Shown one piece after another: positions 17,112 through 27,259 of a DNA stretch of 64,000 nucleotides. Each line of letters begins with the position of its first letter. Within the stretch, counting starts at the first letter, position 1. The stretch comes from Pseudoglutamicibacter albus. Lineage in GTDB: Bacteria > Actinomycetota > Actinomycetes > Actinomycetales > Micrococcaceae. The position numbers and the translations under genes are program-made. Where the stretch lies: the NCBI RefSeq assembly GCF_022346425.1, contig NZ_JAKRCW010000008.1:40789-104788 (forward strand), given 5' to 3'. Under the pieces are notes generated by a model, which saw only the letters and a list, made by a program, of their open reading frames with translations, had not been told where the DNA came from and ran no database searches.

Positions 17112-19663
17112 TGAATACGATTGCACGCGCGAATGTGCGCGCTTATCTGCGCCGCTATATAGCGGTAATCCTCGCTGTGACGATCGGTGTTGCGTTCCTC
17201 AGCGCTGTCATGAACTTCTCGACCTCCTCGAAGGCGAGCCTCGCCAATTCCCAAGGCCAGGTCTATTCACAGTCTGATGTTGTCGTGCAGGTGAAGGATA
17301 CCGGCAAGTCTCAGGGGGACCCTGAAAAAGCAGCACAGGGGCTGGAGCAAATCGACAAGATTGTGACCTCGAACGGTTCGGTTGCTGATCATGCGATGTA
17401 TCAGAGCGCAATGATCTTCTCACTCGGCGGAGGCTACGATCCTCTGACCCTCTATGCAGTCAAGGGAGATTGGAACCTGTTCGGTTTCAAGAAACTCGAA
17501 GGCGAATTCCCTGATGGCAAGAGCATCGGTATCTCCAAGGAGATCAAACAGCGCTTCAAGGGTTCTCAGGACTCAAGCGCGCCGGCGCTGACCCTGGGAT
17601 ACTCGCCGGATTCTGACGGGCAGGAGCAGGACCCGGAGGAAGCTAAGCCACAGAAATACGAGGCCAACGGTGTATTTGAAGACTCTAAGATGATCGATGA
17701 CTTAGGTTTGCCTCTGGTCTTCATGGACTATAAGCAGGCTGAAGCCTCAGGCCTGTTGATGGGCACTCCCGAGCCGGTTTATCTGCTCAAACTCACTCCA
17801 GGTAGCAATCCGGATGAGATCGTACGCCAAATCAAGACCGCCGTGCAGAAAGCCGGCATCGAGGGCGTCACGGTTGCGACACCGGAACAGCTGCTCGAGC
17901 AGTCGATGGAGAGCATCGGCTCCTCCATGGTTTTCCTCACCGTAGCGCTCTTCGCGTTCGTGCTGCTCTCGGCAGTGGTGTGTGTGCTCGTCACATCGAA
18001 CACGTTCACCGTGGTTTTGGCTCAGCGCACCCGCGAACTTGCGTTGCTTCGCACGATCGGTGCTAGCTCAAAGCAGATCAAGTCCATGATGCGCACCGAA
18101 GGCCTCCTGGTCGGGTTGATCGGCGGCGTGGTTGGTGTTGCGCTCGGCATCGCGATGATCGCCGGCGGTGGTTCGATCATGGCTTGGGTTACTAAGTCTT
18201 CGACGTTCCAGTTCGCATTCAACTGGTGGTCCATCCCAGCCGGCATGGTCCTGGCAGTGGTCATGACATGGCTTGCCTCGATCCGCCCAGCAAAGAAGGC
18301 CTCCAGCCTCTCCCCGATCGCTGCCCTCCAGCCGCAAGAAACCGTGACGGTCGGTAGCCGTAAGGGCAAGAAGCGCATCACCACCGGTGTGTTGCTGATC
18401 CTGCTGGGTTCTTTGTTCATCGGCATCGGCATGGCTGCCCCTGTCAGCGAGGCCTCCGACATTGCCGCGGTGTTCTTCATGGTCGTCTTCATAGGGTGCG
18501 TACTGGCCTTCCTCGGCCTGCTCGTTGTCGCGACCTTCCTCGTGCCGTTCCTTGTGGGGAAGGCGGGTAAGCTCTTCGCTGGAAAACCGGCTGGAAAGCT
18601 CGCCGGGCTCAACGCGGTACGCCACCCAGCCCGCACGGGTGCGGTCGGCTCCGCACTGATGATCGGTGTGGTGTTGGTTGCGGCATGCCTCACGGGTATG
18701 TTCAGCCTCAGGGCCACGATGAACAACATGATCTCCAACCAGTTCCCGATCGATGCCAAAGTCTATTTCGAAGAGGACAAGCTCCCAACGGATAAGACGC
18801 TCGAGAACGTTGCCAAGGCTAACGAGGTCGAGGCAGCAGTGTTGGTCAAACCTGCGAAGCTCACGGAAGACCAGATGGCCGAGACCTCCTGCAGCGCCCT
18901 CTATGTTGGCGATGTCGAGGCGTTGAAGAAGGTCGTGCCTTCGAACGTGCCGTTGCCTGGGGCAAACGAGTTCGGCCCGGTCGGAAAACTTGAGGAAGCT
19001 CTTCCGCTGAAGATCAAGGGCACCACGCTCAAGCCTCACGGTACCGCCTCGAAGGCAGCCGTTCCGTGCATGATCGATATCCAGACCGCTCAGAAGCTCA
19101 ACATCGAGACGCTTGATGAGCAGACACAGATCTGGGCCAAGCTGGGCGAAGACGTTAAGCCGACGACCGCCTCTGAGGTGATCGCCAACGCAGCACACGT
19201 AACCCCACAGAACCTTGAACTGGCCGCACAGGAAAAGGAAGCGTACGACGCCACCATCATGACCTTCACGCTGATCGTGGTTGGGCTCTTCGGTGTCGCG
19301 GTCCTCATCGCGCTGGTGGGTGTCTCTAACACCCTGACACTCTCGATCCTCGAACGCACCCGCGAGAACGCTTTGCTGCGAGCCCTTGGCCTCACCCGCA
19401 AGCAGCTACGCTCAATGCTGTTCCTCGAAGCGTTCCTGATCGCAGGCATCACAGCGCTGGCGGCAGTGATCTTCGGTACCTTGTTCGGCTACTTCGGGTC
19501 CACCGCTCTGCTCCGTGTAATGGATGGTGCAGAGTTCACGATCCCGTGGATCCCGCTGTTCATCCTGTGGGTAGCAACCGTGGCGATCACCATGCTGGCA
19601 ACGGTATTGCCAGCACGCCGCGCGGCCAAGATCACTCCAGTTGAGGGGCTCGCCGTCGAGTAA
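17111..19663 (+). CDS. FtsX/MacB-like ABC transporter permease
   Basis: An 850-residue integral membrane protein with two FtsX modules. One hydrophobic segment lies near residues 16-38, followed by an extracellular domain to about 270. Three segments follow with the motif RTRELALLRTIGASSKQIKSM, then three central segments, a second extracellular domain (about 535-700), and three more segments with ERTRENALLRALGLTRKQLRSM. This ten-segment layout is that of drug- or lipoprotein-related exporters of actinobacteria. It is translationally coupled to the ATPase gene. The substrate cannot be told from sequence. Confidence 0.9.
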   Translation: MNTIARANVRAYLRRYIAVILAVTIGVAFLSAVMNFSTSSKASLANSQGQVYSQSDVVVQVKDTGKSQGDPEKAAQGLEQIDKIVTSNGSVADHAMYQSAMIFSLGGGYDPLTLYAVKGDWNLFGFKKLEGEFPDGKSIGISKEIKQRFKGSQDSSAPALTLGYSPDSDGQEQDPEEAKPQKYEANGVFEDSKMIDDLGLPLVFMDYKQAEASGLLMGTPEPVYLLKLTPGSNPDEIVRQIKTAVQKAGIEGVTVATPEQLLEQSMESIGSSMVFLTVALFAFVLLSAVVCVLVTSNTFTVVLAQRTRELALLRTIGASSKQIKSMMRTEGLLVGLIGGVVGVALGIAMIAGGGSIMAWVTKSSTFQFAFNWWSIPAGMVLAVVMTWLASIRPAKKASSLSPIAALQPQETVTVGSRKGKKRITTGVLLILLGSLFIGIGMAAPVSEASDIAAVFFMVVFIGCVLAFLGLLVVATFLVPFLVGKAGKLFAGKPAGKLAGLNAVRHPARTGAVGSALMIGVVLVAACLTGMFSLRATMNNMISNQFPIDAKVYFEEDKLPTDKTLENVAKANEVEAAVLVKPAKLTEDQMAETSCSALYVGDVEALKKVVPSNVPLPGANEFGPVGKLEEALPLKIKGTTLKPHGTASKAAVPCMIDIQTAQKLNIETLDEQTQIWAKLGEDVKPTTASEVIANAAHVTPQNLELAAQEKEAYDATIMTFTLIVVGLFGVAVLIALVGVSNTLTLSILERTRENALLRALGLTRKQLRSMLFLEAFLIAGITALAAVIFGTLFGYFGSTALLRVMDGAEFTIPWIPLFILWVATVAITMLATVLPARRAAKITPVEGLAVE

Positions 19664-19687
19664 ACGCTCACGAAGCGTTACAGCGGC

Positions 19688-19709
19688 TAGCTACATGGTC
19701 TAGCTACAT
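19688..19709. repeat. 13 bp period repeat after the permease stop
   Basis: TAGCTACAT occurs at 19688-19696 and 19701-19709, in a GCTAGCTACATGG / TCTAGCTACATAAG context. It lies between the permease stop and the shared terminator. Confidence 0.55.
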
Positions 19710-19714
19710 AAGAG

Positions 19715-19754
19715 CGGTGGGGCCGGTTCACTTTGAAGTGAACCGGCCCCACCG
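19715..19754. terminator. Bidirectional terminator between permease and metG
   Basis: A perfect 19 bp inverted repeat (CGGTGGGGCCGGTTCACTT at 19715-19733 with 19736-19754) and a minimal loop lie between converging genes, so it can stop transcription from both sides. Confidence 0.9.
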
Positions 19755-19772
19755 TTGTAGTCCAGTTACGCT

Positions 19773-19802
19773 AGCTAACGCTGTGGTTCCACAGCGTTAG
19801 CT
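19773..19802. terminator. Hairpin overlapping the metG stop
   Basis: A perfect 14 bp stem (AGCTAACGCTGTGG, 19773-19786 with 19789-19802) has a two-base loop. The metG TAA (19799-19797) lies inside the stem. It is a second termination structure for metG next to the shared one. Confidence 0.8.
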
Positions 19803-21359
19803 GTCCTGTGGCTCCTCATAGCGTGGGAAGATCGGTTGCGGCTTCGGCAACGGCGTGCCCGCCTCGACTGTGCTATCGAACGCCGCGAACGTGCGCATCG
19901 CGCCCTGGCGGACACCCAGCACATCCAGCATGCGGGTCATCGAATCCGGCATGACCGGCTGAGCGAGCAACGCGACCCGCCGCACCACATCCAAGGTCAC
20001 GGCCAGCACAACAGACATGCGCTGCGGGTCTTCCTTGCGCAAAACCCACGGAGCCATCTCAGCGAAATACGAGTTCGCATCGTGCAGTACCTTCCACTGC
20101 TCAGCAAGGGCCAGCGAGAACGCCTGCTTATCGTAATGAGCTCGGGCCGAGTCCAGCAGACCCTTGGCGGAAGCCAACAGCTGCGTGTCAGCCTCCGTCA
20201 GATTCTCAAGTGCTGGCATCTTCCCGTCAAGGTTCTTAGCGACCATCGAAAGGGAACGCTGCGCGAGGTTACCGAGGTTATTAGCTAACTCCGCGTTCAT
20301 ACGGTTCACGATCGCCTCATGCGAATACGAGCCGTCCGCACCGAACGGCACTTCACGCAAGAAGAAGTACCGCATCGCATCCAAGCCGTAATTCTCGATG
20401 AAGTCAGCCGGACCCACCGTGTTACCGAGAGACTTAGACATCTTCACGCCATTATTGTGCAAGAACCCGTGAATCATGATGCGCTTGGGCAACTCGATGC
20501 CAGCAGACATCAAAAACGCAGGCCAATAAATCGCGTGGAAACGGGAAATATCCTTACCGATAATGTGCACGTCGGCCGGCCAGTACTTGCTGTACTTCTC
20601 CCCCGCGGTATCCGGGTAGCCCACGCCCGTGAGGTAGTTCGTCAACGCATCAACCCACACATACATCACGTGCCCTGGCGCATCCGGAACCGGGATACCC
20701 CAGTCGAAAGTCGTGCGCGAAATCGAGAGGTCCTCGAGCCCACGCTCAACGAAACGAATCACCTCGTTGAACCGGGAACCCGGTGCCGCGAACTCCGGCT
20801 GCTCCTTATACAGCTCAAGCAACGGCTCAGCGTACTTGGAGAGACGGAAGAAATACGATTCCTCTTCCGTCCAGGTCACCTCAGTTTCCGTCTCGGTCGC
20901 GTAGCGGACCCCATCCTCACCTACGTGGGTCTCTTCCTCGTCGTAATAGGCTTCATCACGTACCGAGTACCAGCCCGCATAGTGGCCCAAGTAGATATCG
21001 CCATTGGCCTCCATGGCCTTCCAGATCGCCTGGGCGGCAGCCTGGTGATCCGCATCAGTGGTGCGGATGAACCGGTCATAAGAAATACCCAAAGCATCCT
21101 GCGTGGACTGGAACCGATCCGAGTTCACACGCGCCAACTCCATCGGGGTGATGCCCTGCTTTTGTGCAGTCTGCATCATCTTCTGGCCATGCTCATCAGT
21201 GCCCGTGAGGAAGTAGACGTCATAGCCATCCAGACGCTTGAAACGCGCCATCGCGTCAGCCGCCACGAATTCGTAGGCATGCCCGATGTGCGGTTCCCCG
21301 TTCGGATACGAGATAGCCGTGGTCATGTAGAACGTTTTATCTTTACCCAGATCAGTCAC
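19797..21359 (-). CDS. metG: Methionine--tRNA ligase
   Basis: Class I synthetase charging tRNA-Met. The 520 residues carry YPNGEPHIGHAYEFVAADAM (HIGH) and NNGVKMSKSLGNT (KMSKS). The connective region (GWYSVRDEAYYDEEETHV) lacks zinc-binding CxxC pairs, as in the short MetRS type of mycobacteria and bacilli, and there is no C-terminal tRNA-binding domain. The start codon is GTG. The gene converges on the ABC permease and lies downstream of serA. Confidence 0.95.
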   Translation of the reverse strand: MTDLGKDKTFYMTTAISYPNGEPHIGHAYEFVAADAMARFKRLDGYDVYFLTGTDEHGQKMMQTAQKQGITPMELARVNSDRFQSTQDALGISYDRFIRTTDADHQAAAQAIWKAMEANGDIYLGHYAGWYSVRDEAYYDEEETHVGEDGVRYATETETEVTWTEEESYFFRLSKYAEPLLELYKEQPEFAAPGSRFNEVIRFVERGLEDLSISRTTFDWGIPVPDAPGHVMYVWVDALTNYLTGVGYPDTAGEKYSKYWPADVHIIGKDISRFHAIYWPAFLMSAGIELPKRIMIHGFLHNNGVKMSKSLGNTVGPADFIENYGLDAMRYFFLREVPFGADGSYSHEAIVNRMNAELANNLGNLAQRSLSMVAKNLDGKMPALENLTEADTQLLASAKGLLDSARAHYDKQAFSLALAEQWKVLHDANSYFAEMAPWVLRKEDPQRMSVVLAVTLDVVRRVALLAQPVMPDSMTRMLDVLGVRQGAMRTFAAFDSTVEAGTPLPKPQPIFPRYEEPQDS

Positions 21360-21443
21360 GCCGCGATTCTATCGAAATGAGGTGTGGGATGGGCGTACAT
21401 GACACCCACCCCACACTGTTCCTCACACCGTCCCCAGCTCCCT

Positions 21444-21467
21444 GCCCTGCACCACGCCCTGCACCGT
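21444..21467. repeat. 2 x 12 bp repeat between serA and metG
   Basis: GCCCTGCACCAC (21444-21455) is followed by GCCCTGCACCGT (21456-21467) in the 143 bp gap between the serA stop and the metG start. Nothing else stands out in this gap. Confidence 0.6.
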
Positions 21468-21502
21468 TGCGGTGCCTTGATGCGCCAGAGCTAAGTCAGG
21501 TT

Positions 21503-23104
21503 TTAGTACTCTTCGAGGTCGACCTCGCGAGCAACGCTCGCGCCGATCTGTTCACCGATGGTCTCCAACAGGCCCTCCGGCAGGGCGTCATCAATCGTGA
21601 CAACCGCGGCGGACTGGCCCTGCTCATCGGCCGGGGCCACCTGCATACCGCCAATGTTGACGTTGTGCTCCCCCAAGACGCGACCCAACGCACCCACAAC
21701 ACCCGGGCGGTCCTCATAACGCAGAATCAACATGTGGTCCTCGATCGGGATCTCAAGGTTCTGCCCAAACACTGCGGTGAGCTTCTGGATCTGCTTGGGG
21801 CCCGTCAACGTACCGGTCACCGACAACGCAGCTCCGGAGGCCAAGGCACCCGAAACCACGAGCTTATTGCGGTAGTCCTCAGAGACCTCGGTGGTAGTCA
21901 AACGGGTTGCAACACCACGCTGTTCCGCAAGAACAGGCGCGTTGACGTAGGAGACCCCCTGCGAGACAACATCGGTGAAAACACCCTTGAGGGCGGCGAG
22001 CTTGAGGCTCGTGACGTCCTTGGAGGCGATCTCACCAGCCACCGTGAGTTCAACCGAGGTCAAACGCTCACCCTGCGCGAGTGCGGAGAAAATACGGCCG
22101 AGCTTCTCCGCCAACGGAATACCAGGGCGCACGTCCTGATCGATCACGCCACCGGCAACGTTGACCGCATCCGGAACCAACTCACCTGTGAGAGCCAAAC
22201 GGACAGACTTAGCGACAGCCACGCCAGCCTTCTCCTGGGCCTCAGCGGTCGAGGCACCCAAGTGCGGGGTCACCGAAACGTTCGGAAGCTCGATGAACTT
22301 GATGCCCTGGGCAGGCTCGGAGGTGTAAACGTCAATACCTGCGCCGGCGATCTGGCCCTGCGTCAGCGCCGTATAGAGTGCTTCCTCGTCGATGAGGCCG
22401 CCACGGGCGACGTTGAAGACGAACGCGGTGTCCTTCATCCGCTCGAACTGTTCGGTTGAGATCATCCCGGTAGTCTCCGGGGTTTTCGGCATGTGGATCG
22501 TGATGAAGTCAGCCTGGGCGAGCAGTTCTTCGAGCTCCACGAGCGTGACACCGAGCTGCTGTGCGCGAGCCGGGGTCACGTAGGGGTCATATGCAACGAG
22601 CTTCAAGCCGAATGCGGCGAGCCGTTCTGCGACAAGCGCGCCGATGCGGCCCAAACCGATGATGCCAGCGGTCTTCTCAAAGAGTTCGACACCCGTGAAT
22701 GCTTTGCGGTTCCACTGCCCCTCTTTCATCGAAGCGTTAGCGGCAGGAATATTGCGGGCCGCAGCAATGATGTGGCCCACCGTCAGTTCAGCTGCGGAAA
22801 TGATGTTAGAGGTTGGCGCGTTGACAACCATCACACCATCCTGGGTGGCGGCCTTGATATCGACGTTGTCCAAGCCGACACCGGCACGCGCAATCACCTT
22901 GAGGTTCTTGGCCGCGCTGATCGCCTCTGCATCCACCTGCGTGGCGGAGCGAACCAAGATCGCATCAACATCAGCGATATCGGCGAGCAAACGTTCACGG
23001 TCCGCGCCATCAGTCGTGCGGATCTCAAAATCTGGGCCCAACGCTTCAACGGTTGCGGGCGAAAGTTCTTCTGCAATCAGTACAACAGGCTGAGTCTGAG
23101 CCAC
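21503..23104 (-). CDS. serA: D-3-phosphoglycerate dehydrogenase
   Basis: First step of serine synthesis, NAD-dependent oxidation of 3-phosphoglycerate. The long 533-residue form matches the mycobacterial type. The catalytic/nucleotide domains have GIIGLGRIGALVAERLAAFG and the active-site His in TPHLGAST. An intervening domain follows, then a C-terminal ACT domain (LRYEDRPGVVGALGRVLGEHNVNIGGMQV) for serine feedback. The GTG start at 23104 has AGAGGA eight bases upstream. It lies downstream of ilvC on the same strand, separated by 325 bp and a terminator. Confidence 0.95.
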   Translation of the reverse strand: MAQTQPVVLIAEELSPATVEALGPDFEIRTTDGADRERLLADIADVDAILVRSATQVDAEAISAAKNLKVIARAGVGLDNVDIKAATQDGVMVVNAPTSNIISAAELTVGHIIAAARNIPAANASMKEGQWNRKAFTGVELFEKTAGIIGLGRIGALVAERLAAFGLKLVAYDPYVTPARAQQLGVTLVELEELLAQADFITIHMPKTPETTGMISTEQFERMKDTAFVFNVARGGLIDEEALYTALTQGQIAGAGIDVYTSEPAQGIKFIELPNVSVTPHLGASTAEAQEKAGVAVAKSVRLALTGELVPDAVNVAGGVIDQDVRPGIPLAEKLGRIFSALAQGERLTSVELTVAGEIASKDVTSLKLAALKGVFTDVVSQGVSYVNAPVLAEQRGVATRLTTTEVSEDYRNKLVVSGALASGAALSVTGTLTGPKQIQKLTAVFGQNLEIPIEDHMLILRYEDRPGVVGALGRVLGEHNVNIGGMQVAPADEQGQSAAVVTIDDALPEGLLETIGEQIGASVAREVDLEEY

Positions 23105-23429
23105 GAACGTGATCCTCTGTTCGATCGATGGGGTTATGTCACTGGTTTATCAAGCGTGTTTAGCAGGCACTGCACTTTCCGTGGAAGCCCACTGCACCTA
23201 ACGCTATCTTCCCCACAGCCAAGTGCCACCCAGGTTTCGCTGGTATGACACACAGCACGCTTCATGAAATGCAATATAACGATGCGGTTGCCGGCTTGAT
23301 CTGCCCGCCTGATCTGCTGGACGGTCCTCTTCCGGCGAGACAGTTAAACGCGGCGGCGGGAAAAGAACCATGAGTTCTTTTCCCGCCGTGAGGCTCACCG
23401 TTCACGCTAGCGAACGGCTGGAGCTGGAC
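23105..23429. other. Intergenic region serA / ilvC
   Basis: A 325 bp gap. The ilvC-proximal part holds a strong terminator (23354-23388) and a small hairpin CCGTTC/GAACGG (23398-23417). The serA-proximal part must contain the serA promoter and leader; I could not assign boxes with confidence. A direct repeat GTGCAGTG occurs about 20 bases apart near 23165-23195. No convincing small ORF or riboswitch was seen. Confidence 0.6.
23354..23388. terminator. Terminator after ilvC
   Basis: A perfect 15 bp stem (CGGCGGGAAAAGAAC, 23354-23368 with 23374-23388) with loop CATGA lies 42 bp past the ilvC stop. It should end the ilvBNC transcript before serA. Confidence 0.85.
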
Positions 23430-24515
<1,086 letters not shown>

Positions 24516-24539
24516 TTATCGGCTGCGATGTGTCGCAAC

Positions 24540-24565
24540 TCGATGCCCCAGATCGATGCCCCAGC
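24540..24565. repeat. 2 x 13 bp repeat at the ilvN stop
   Basis: TCGATGCCCCAGA (24540-24552) is followed by TCGATGCCCCAGC (24553-24565). The array abuts the ilvN TAG (24567-24565) and lies in the ilvN-ilvC gap. Confidence 0.75.
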
Positions 24566-25083
24566 TAGGCCGAAATCGAGTGCAAAGCCCGATGCGACAT
24601 CGACTTGCGTCCGCGTGCGATAGCCAACGTTCCAGCCTGCACGATCTCGCGGATACCGAACGGCTCCAAAACGTCAAAGAGTGCAGAGATTTTCTCGCCC
24701 GAACCGGTCGCTTCAAGCACCACGGTGTCCGGTGAAACATCCACCACACGGGCACGGAAGTAATCCGCCGCCTGCGTCACCTGGGTGCGTGTCTCCGCGT
24801 CAGCGTTGACCTTGATCAGCACATGCTCACGCTGCACGGAGTGTGTCTGCTCAAGCTCAACAATCTTGATCACGTTGACGAGCTTATTCAGCTGCTTAGT
24901 CACCTGCTCCAATAGCTTCTCATCCGCCTGAACCACTACGGTCATGCGGGAAAGCCCTGGGGTCTCGGTGGGGCCTACAGCCAAAGAATCAATATTGAAT
25001 GCACGGCGGGCGAAGAGGCCAGCGACGCGAGTCAACGCACCGGGGACGTCCTCGACCAGTACCGATAAAGTATGGCGTGCCAT
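24565..25083 (-). CDS. ilvN: Acetolactate synthase small (regulatory) subunit
   Basis: Regulatory subunit that binds valine and activates IlvB. The 172 residues begin with an ACT domain (LSVLVEDVPGALTRVAGLFARRAFNIDSLAVGPTE) and continue with the C-terminal ALS_ss_C domain. It starts 10 bases after the ilvB stop. A 103 bp gap with a 13 bp tandem repeat separates it from ilvC. Confidence 0.95.
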   Translation of the reverse strand: MARHTLSVLVEDVPGALTRVAGLFARRAFNIDSLAVGPTETPGLSRMTVVVQADEKLLEQVTKQLNKLVNVIKIVELEQTHSVQREHVLIKVNADAETRTQVTQAADYFRARVVDVSPDTVVLEATGSGEKISALFDVLEPFGIREIVQAGTLAIARGRKSMSHRALHSISA

Positions 25084-25093
25084 TGATGTAGTC

Positions 25094-26953
25094 CTATTCC
25101 TCTTCCCACTGAGGCGTCATGCCTCGTGCCACCTGAATCTCGTTATTTGAAACACCTGAAGGGACCATCGGCCACACCATGGCGTCCTTGGAGACGATGA
25201 AGTCGATCAGCACGGGGCGGTCGTTAATGGACATCGCCTTCTCGATCGCCTCATCGATCTCGTCCTCGGTCTCCACACGGATACCAACGCAACCGTAGGC
25301 ATCCGCCATCTTCACGAAGTCCGGGACACGGATCGAATCCTTACCCGTGTTCAGCTCGGTATTGGAGTAGCGGCCGTCATAGAACAGCGTCTGCCACTGC
25401 CGAACCATACCGAGCGACGAGTTGTTGATGAGCGCAACCTTGATCGGGATCTTATTGATCACACACGTCGCCAGCTCCTGGTTGGTCATCTGGAAGCAGC
25501 CGTCGCCGTCGATGGCCCACACAACACGGTCCGGGTTGCCGACCTTGGCGCCCATCGCCGCTGGGATCGAATAGCCCATAGTGCCCAAGCCTGCGGAGTT
25601 CAGCCACTGGCGAGGCCGCTCGTACTTCACGAACTGGGCAGCCCACATCTGGTGCTGGCCAACACCTGCAACATAGATCGCTTCAGGACCAGCAATCTCA
25701 CCCAAACGCTGGATAATGTGCTGAGGGGCGAGCGCGCCGTCGGTTGTCTTGGTGTAGCCGAGCGGATACGTATCGCGGATGCGGTTGAGGATCTCCCACC
25801 ACGGCTCAAGATCCGGGGCTTCCCCCTCATCCTTGCGTTCGCGATACGCCTCAGTCAGGTCCGGGAGGATCCTCTTCAGATCCCCCACGATCGGAACATC
25901 AGCGTTGCGGTTCTTAGAGATCTCCGCCGGATCCACATCCACGTGGATCACGCGAGCTTCCGGTGCGAAAGAATCCAGCACGCCGGTCACCCGGTCATCG
26001 AAACGCGCACCGAGAGTGATCAGCAGGTCCGCCTGCTGAAGCGAAGACACCGCAGCAACCGAACCGTGCATACCCGGCATGCCCAAATGCTGATCGTGAG
26101 AGTCCGGGAACGCACCGCGCGCAGTCAGCGTGGTCACTACCGGTGCACCCACCAGCTCTGCCAGCTCACGCAACTCTTCGGCCGCATCAGCCTTGATCAC
26201 GCCACCACCAACATAGAACACCGGGCGGATCGAGGATGCGATGTATTTAGCGGCCTCGCGCACCTGCTTGATGTGACCCTTCGAGGTCGGCTTATAGCCT
26301 GCCATGGCTGGCTGCGGAGGCCACGTGAACGTCATCAGGCCTTCCTGAGCGTCCTTGGTCACATCGACCAGAACCGGGCCGGGACGGCCCGTGGTCGCCA
26401 GATAGAAAGCCTTCGCGAGCGTGTCCGGGACATCCTGGGCGTTGGTCACCAGGAACGAATGTTTGGTGATCGGCATCGTGATACCCACGATGTCAGCTTC
26501 TTGGAACGCGTCAGTACCGATGACCTTGGAGTTCACCTGACCGGTAATAGCGACCATCGGGACGGAGTCCATATGGGCATCCGCGAGCGCGGTCACTAGG
26601 TTGGTTGCACCTGGCCCGGAGGTTGCGATCGCGACACCCGGACGGCCAGTCACCATCGCATAACCCTGAGCCGCGTGCCCAGCCCCCTGTTCGTGGCGCA
26701 CCAGCACGTGGTTGAGTTCCGGTGCCTCCAACAGCGGGTCATAGGTTGGCAGAATAGCTCCACCCGGAAGACCAAAGACAGACTCAATACCTAGTTCCTG
26801 AAGGGAACGCACAATAGCCTGCGCGCCCGTCATCTCAATCGGATCTACGCTCCGATTAGGCCCCATGACGTCCACCGCGTGCCCGCGGGGGTGGTGTGTC
26901 TTGCGGGAGTTCTTTCCCGCAGACGCATCGGATGCAGCGTTCGCCTGCCCCAT
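25094..26953 (-). CDS. ilvB: Acetolactate synthase large (catalytic) subunit
   Basis: ThDP enzyme condensing pyruvate to acetolactate, the first common step of valine/leucine synthesis. The 619 residues include the catalytic Glu in [15 protein letters not shown], the FAD region, and the ThDP/Mg motif [19 protein letters not shown] chose ATG 26953, which has GAGGGG eight bases upstream; the in-frame GTG 26971 forms part of that site. The first 45 residues (His/Arg/Ser-rich) look poorly conserved. It heads ilvBNC and is divergent from ilvD. Confidence 0.95.
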   Translation of the reverse strand: MGQANAASDASAGKNSRKTHHPRGHAVDVMGPNRSVDPIEMTGAQAIVRSLQELGIESVFGLPGGAILPTYDPLLEAPELNHVLVRHEQGAGHAAQGYAMVTGRPGVAIATSGPGATNLVTALADAHMDSVPMVAITGQVNSKVIGTDAFQEADIVGITMPITKHSFLVTNAQDVPDTLAKAFYLATTGRPGPVLVDVTKDAQEGLMTFTWPPQPAMAGYKPTSKGHIKQVREAAKYIASSIRPVFYVGGGVIKADAAEELRELAELVGAPVVTTLTARGAFPDSHDQHLGMPGMHGSVAAVSSLQQADLLITLGARFDDRVTGVLDSFAPEARVIHVDVDPAEISKNRNADVPIVGDLKRILPDLTEAYRERKDEGEAPDLEPWWEILNRIRDTYPLGYTKTTDGALAPQHIIQRLGEIAGPEAIYVAGVGQHQMWAAQFVKYERPRQWLNSAGLGTMGYSIPAAMGAKVGNPDRVVWAIDGDGCFQMTNQELATCVINKIPIKVALINNSSLGMVRQWQTLFYDGRYSNTELNTGKDSIRVPDFVKMADAYGCVGIRVETEDEIDEAIEKAMSINDRPVLIDFIVSKDAMVWPMVPSGVSNNEIQVARGMTPQWEEE

Positions 26954-27259
26954 GATGCTGTCCCCTCTCACCGAGTGATGTACTAGTAGCTGTGTTTGGT
27001 ACTCCCGTGCCGATGCGCAACTGGAAGGTCATCCCGGATGCGCTACTCCCGCTCGCGTTGTATCGCGGCCAGAGGGCGAGGCCGAGCATGTGGCCTCAAG
27101 CACGTTTCCCAATCGTCTCAATAGTGATCTAGGACATCCAAACCGAGCCCGTAACAATCTCACATACTGGACCACAGACCAGTATGTGAACGCTTCACAC
27201 GTGCGTCATACGTCTTAAATCAACAGCACCCGCCTCGCTGCGCATGTTTGACTAGAGAC
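26954..27259. promoter_or_regulatory. ilvB / ilvD divergent control region
   Basis: A 306 bp shared upstream region. A perfect 10 bp dyad (CACATACTGG at 27161-27170, CCAGTATGTG at 27179-27188, 8-base spacer) lies near the ilvD side. TTCACA (27194-27199) and TAAATC (27216-27221), 16 bases apart, form a plausible ilvD promoter just downstream of the dyad. The ilvB side has about 200 bases of leader without an obvious branched-chain attenuator peptide. Box assignments are inference. Confidence 0.55.

Noticed and set aside
18068..19198. Long minus-strand open frame (376 codons) inside the ABC permease gene
   Set aside because: It lies opposite a clear FtsX-like coding sequence, has a His/Arg/Asp-rich composition typical of antisense frames in GC-rich DNA, and has no ribosome site or homologous motif.
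20319..21380. Plus-strand frame of 353 codons opposite metG, and similar long frames opposite serA, ilvB and ilvC
   Set aside because: All are shadows of well-supported enzymes; composition is Arg/His-rich and no domain is recognisable.
23105..23429. Riboswitch or small gene in the serA/ilvC gap
   Set aside because: Only terminator-type hairpins were found; no conserved riboswitch core or plausible coding frame with a ribosome site.
26856..27089. Leader peptide for ilvB attenuation (frame starting MLGLALWPRY)
   Set aside because: It has few Leu and no Val/Ile run, continues into the ilvB coding region, and no attenuator hairpin with T-run is seen.
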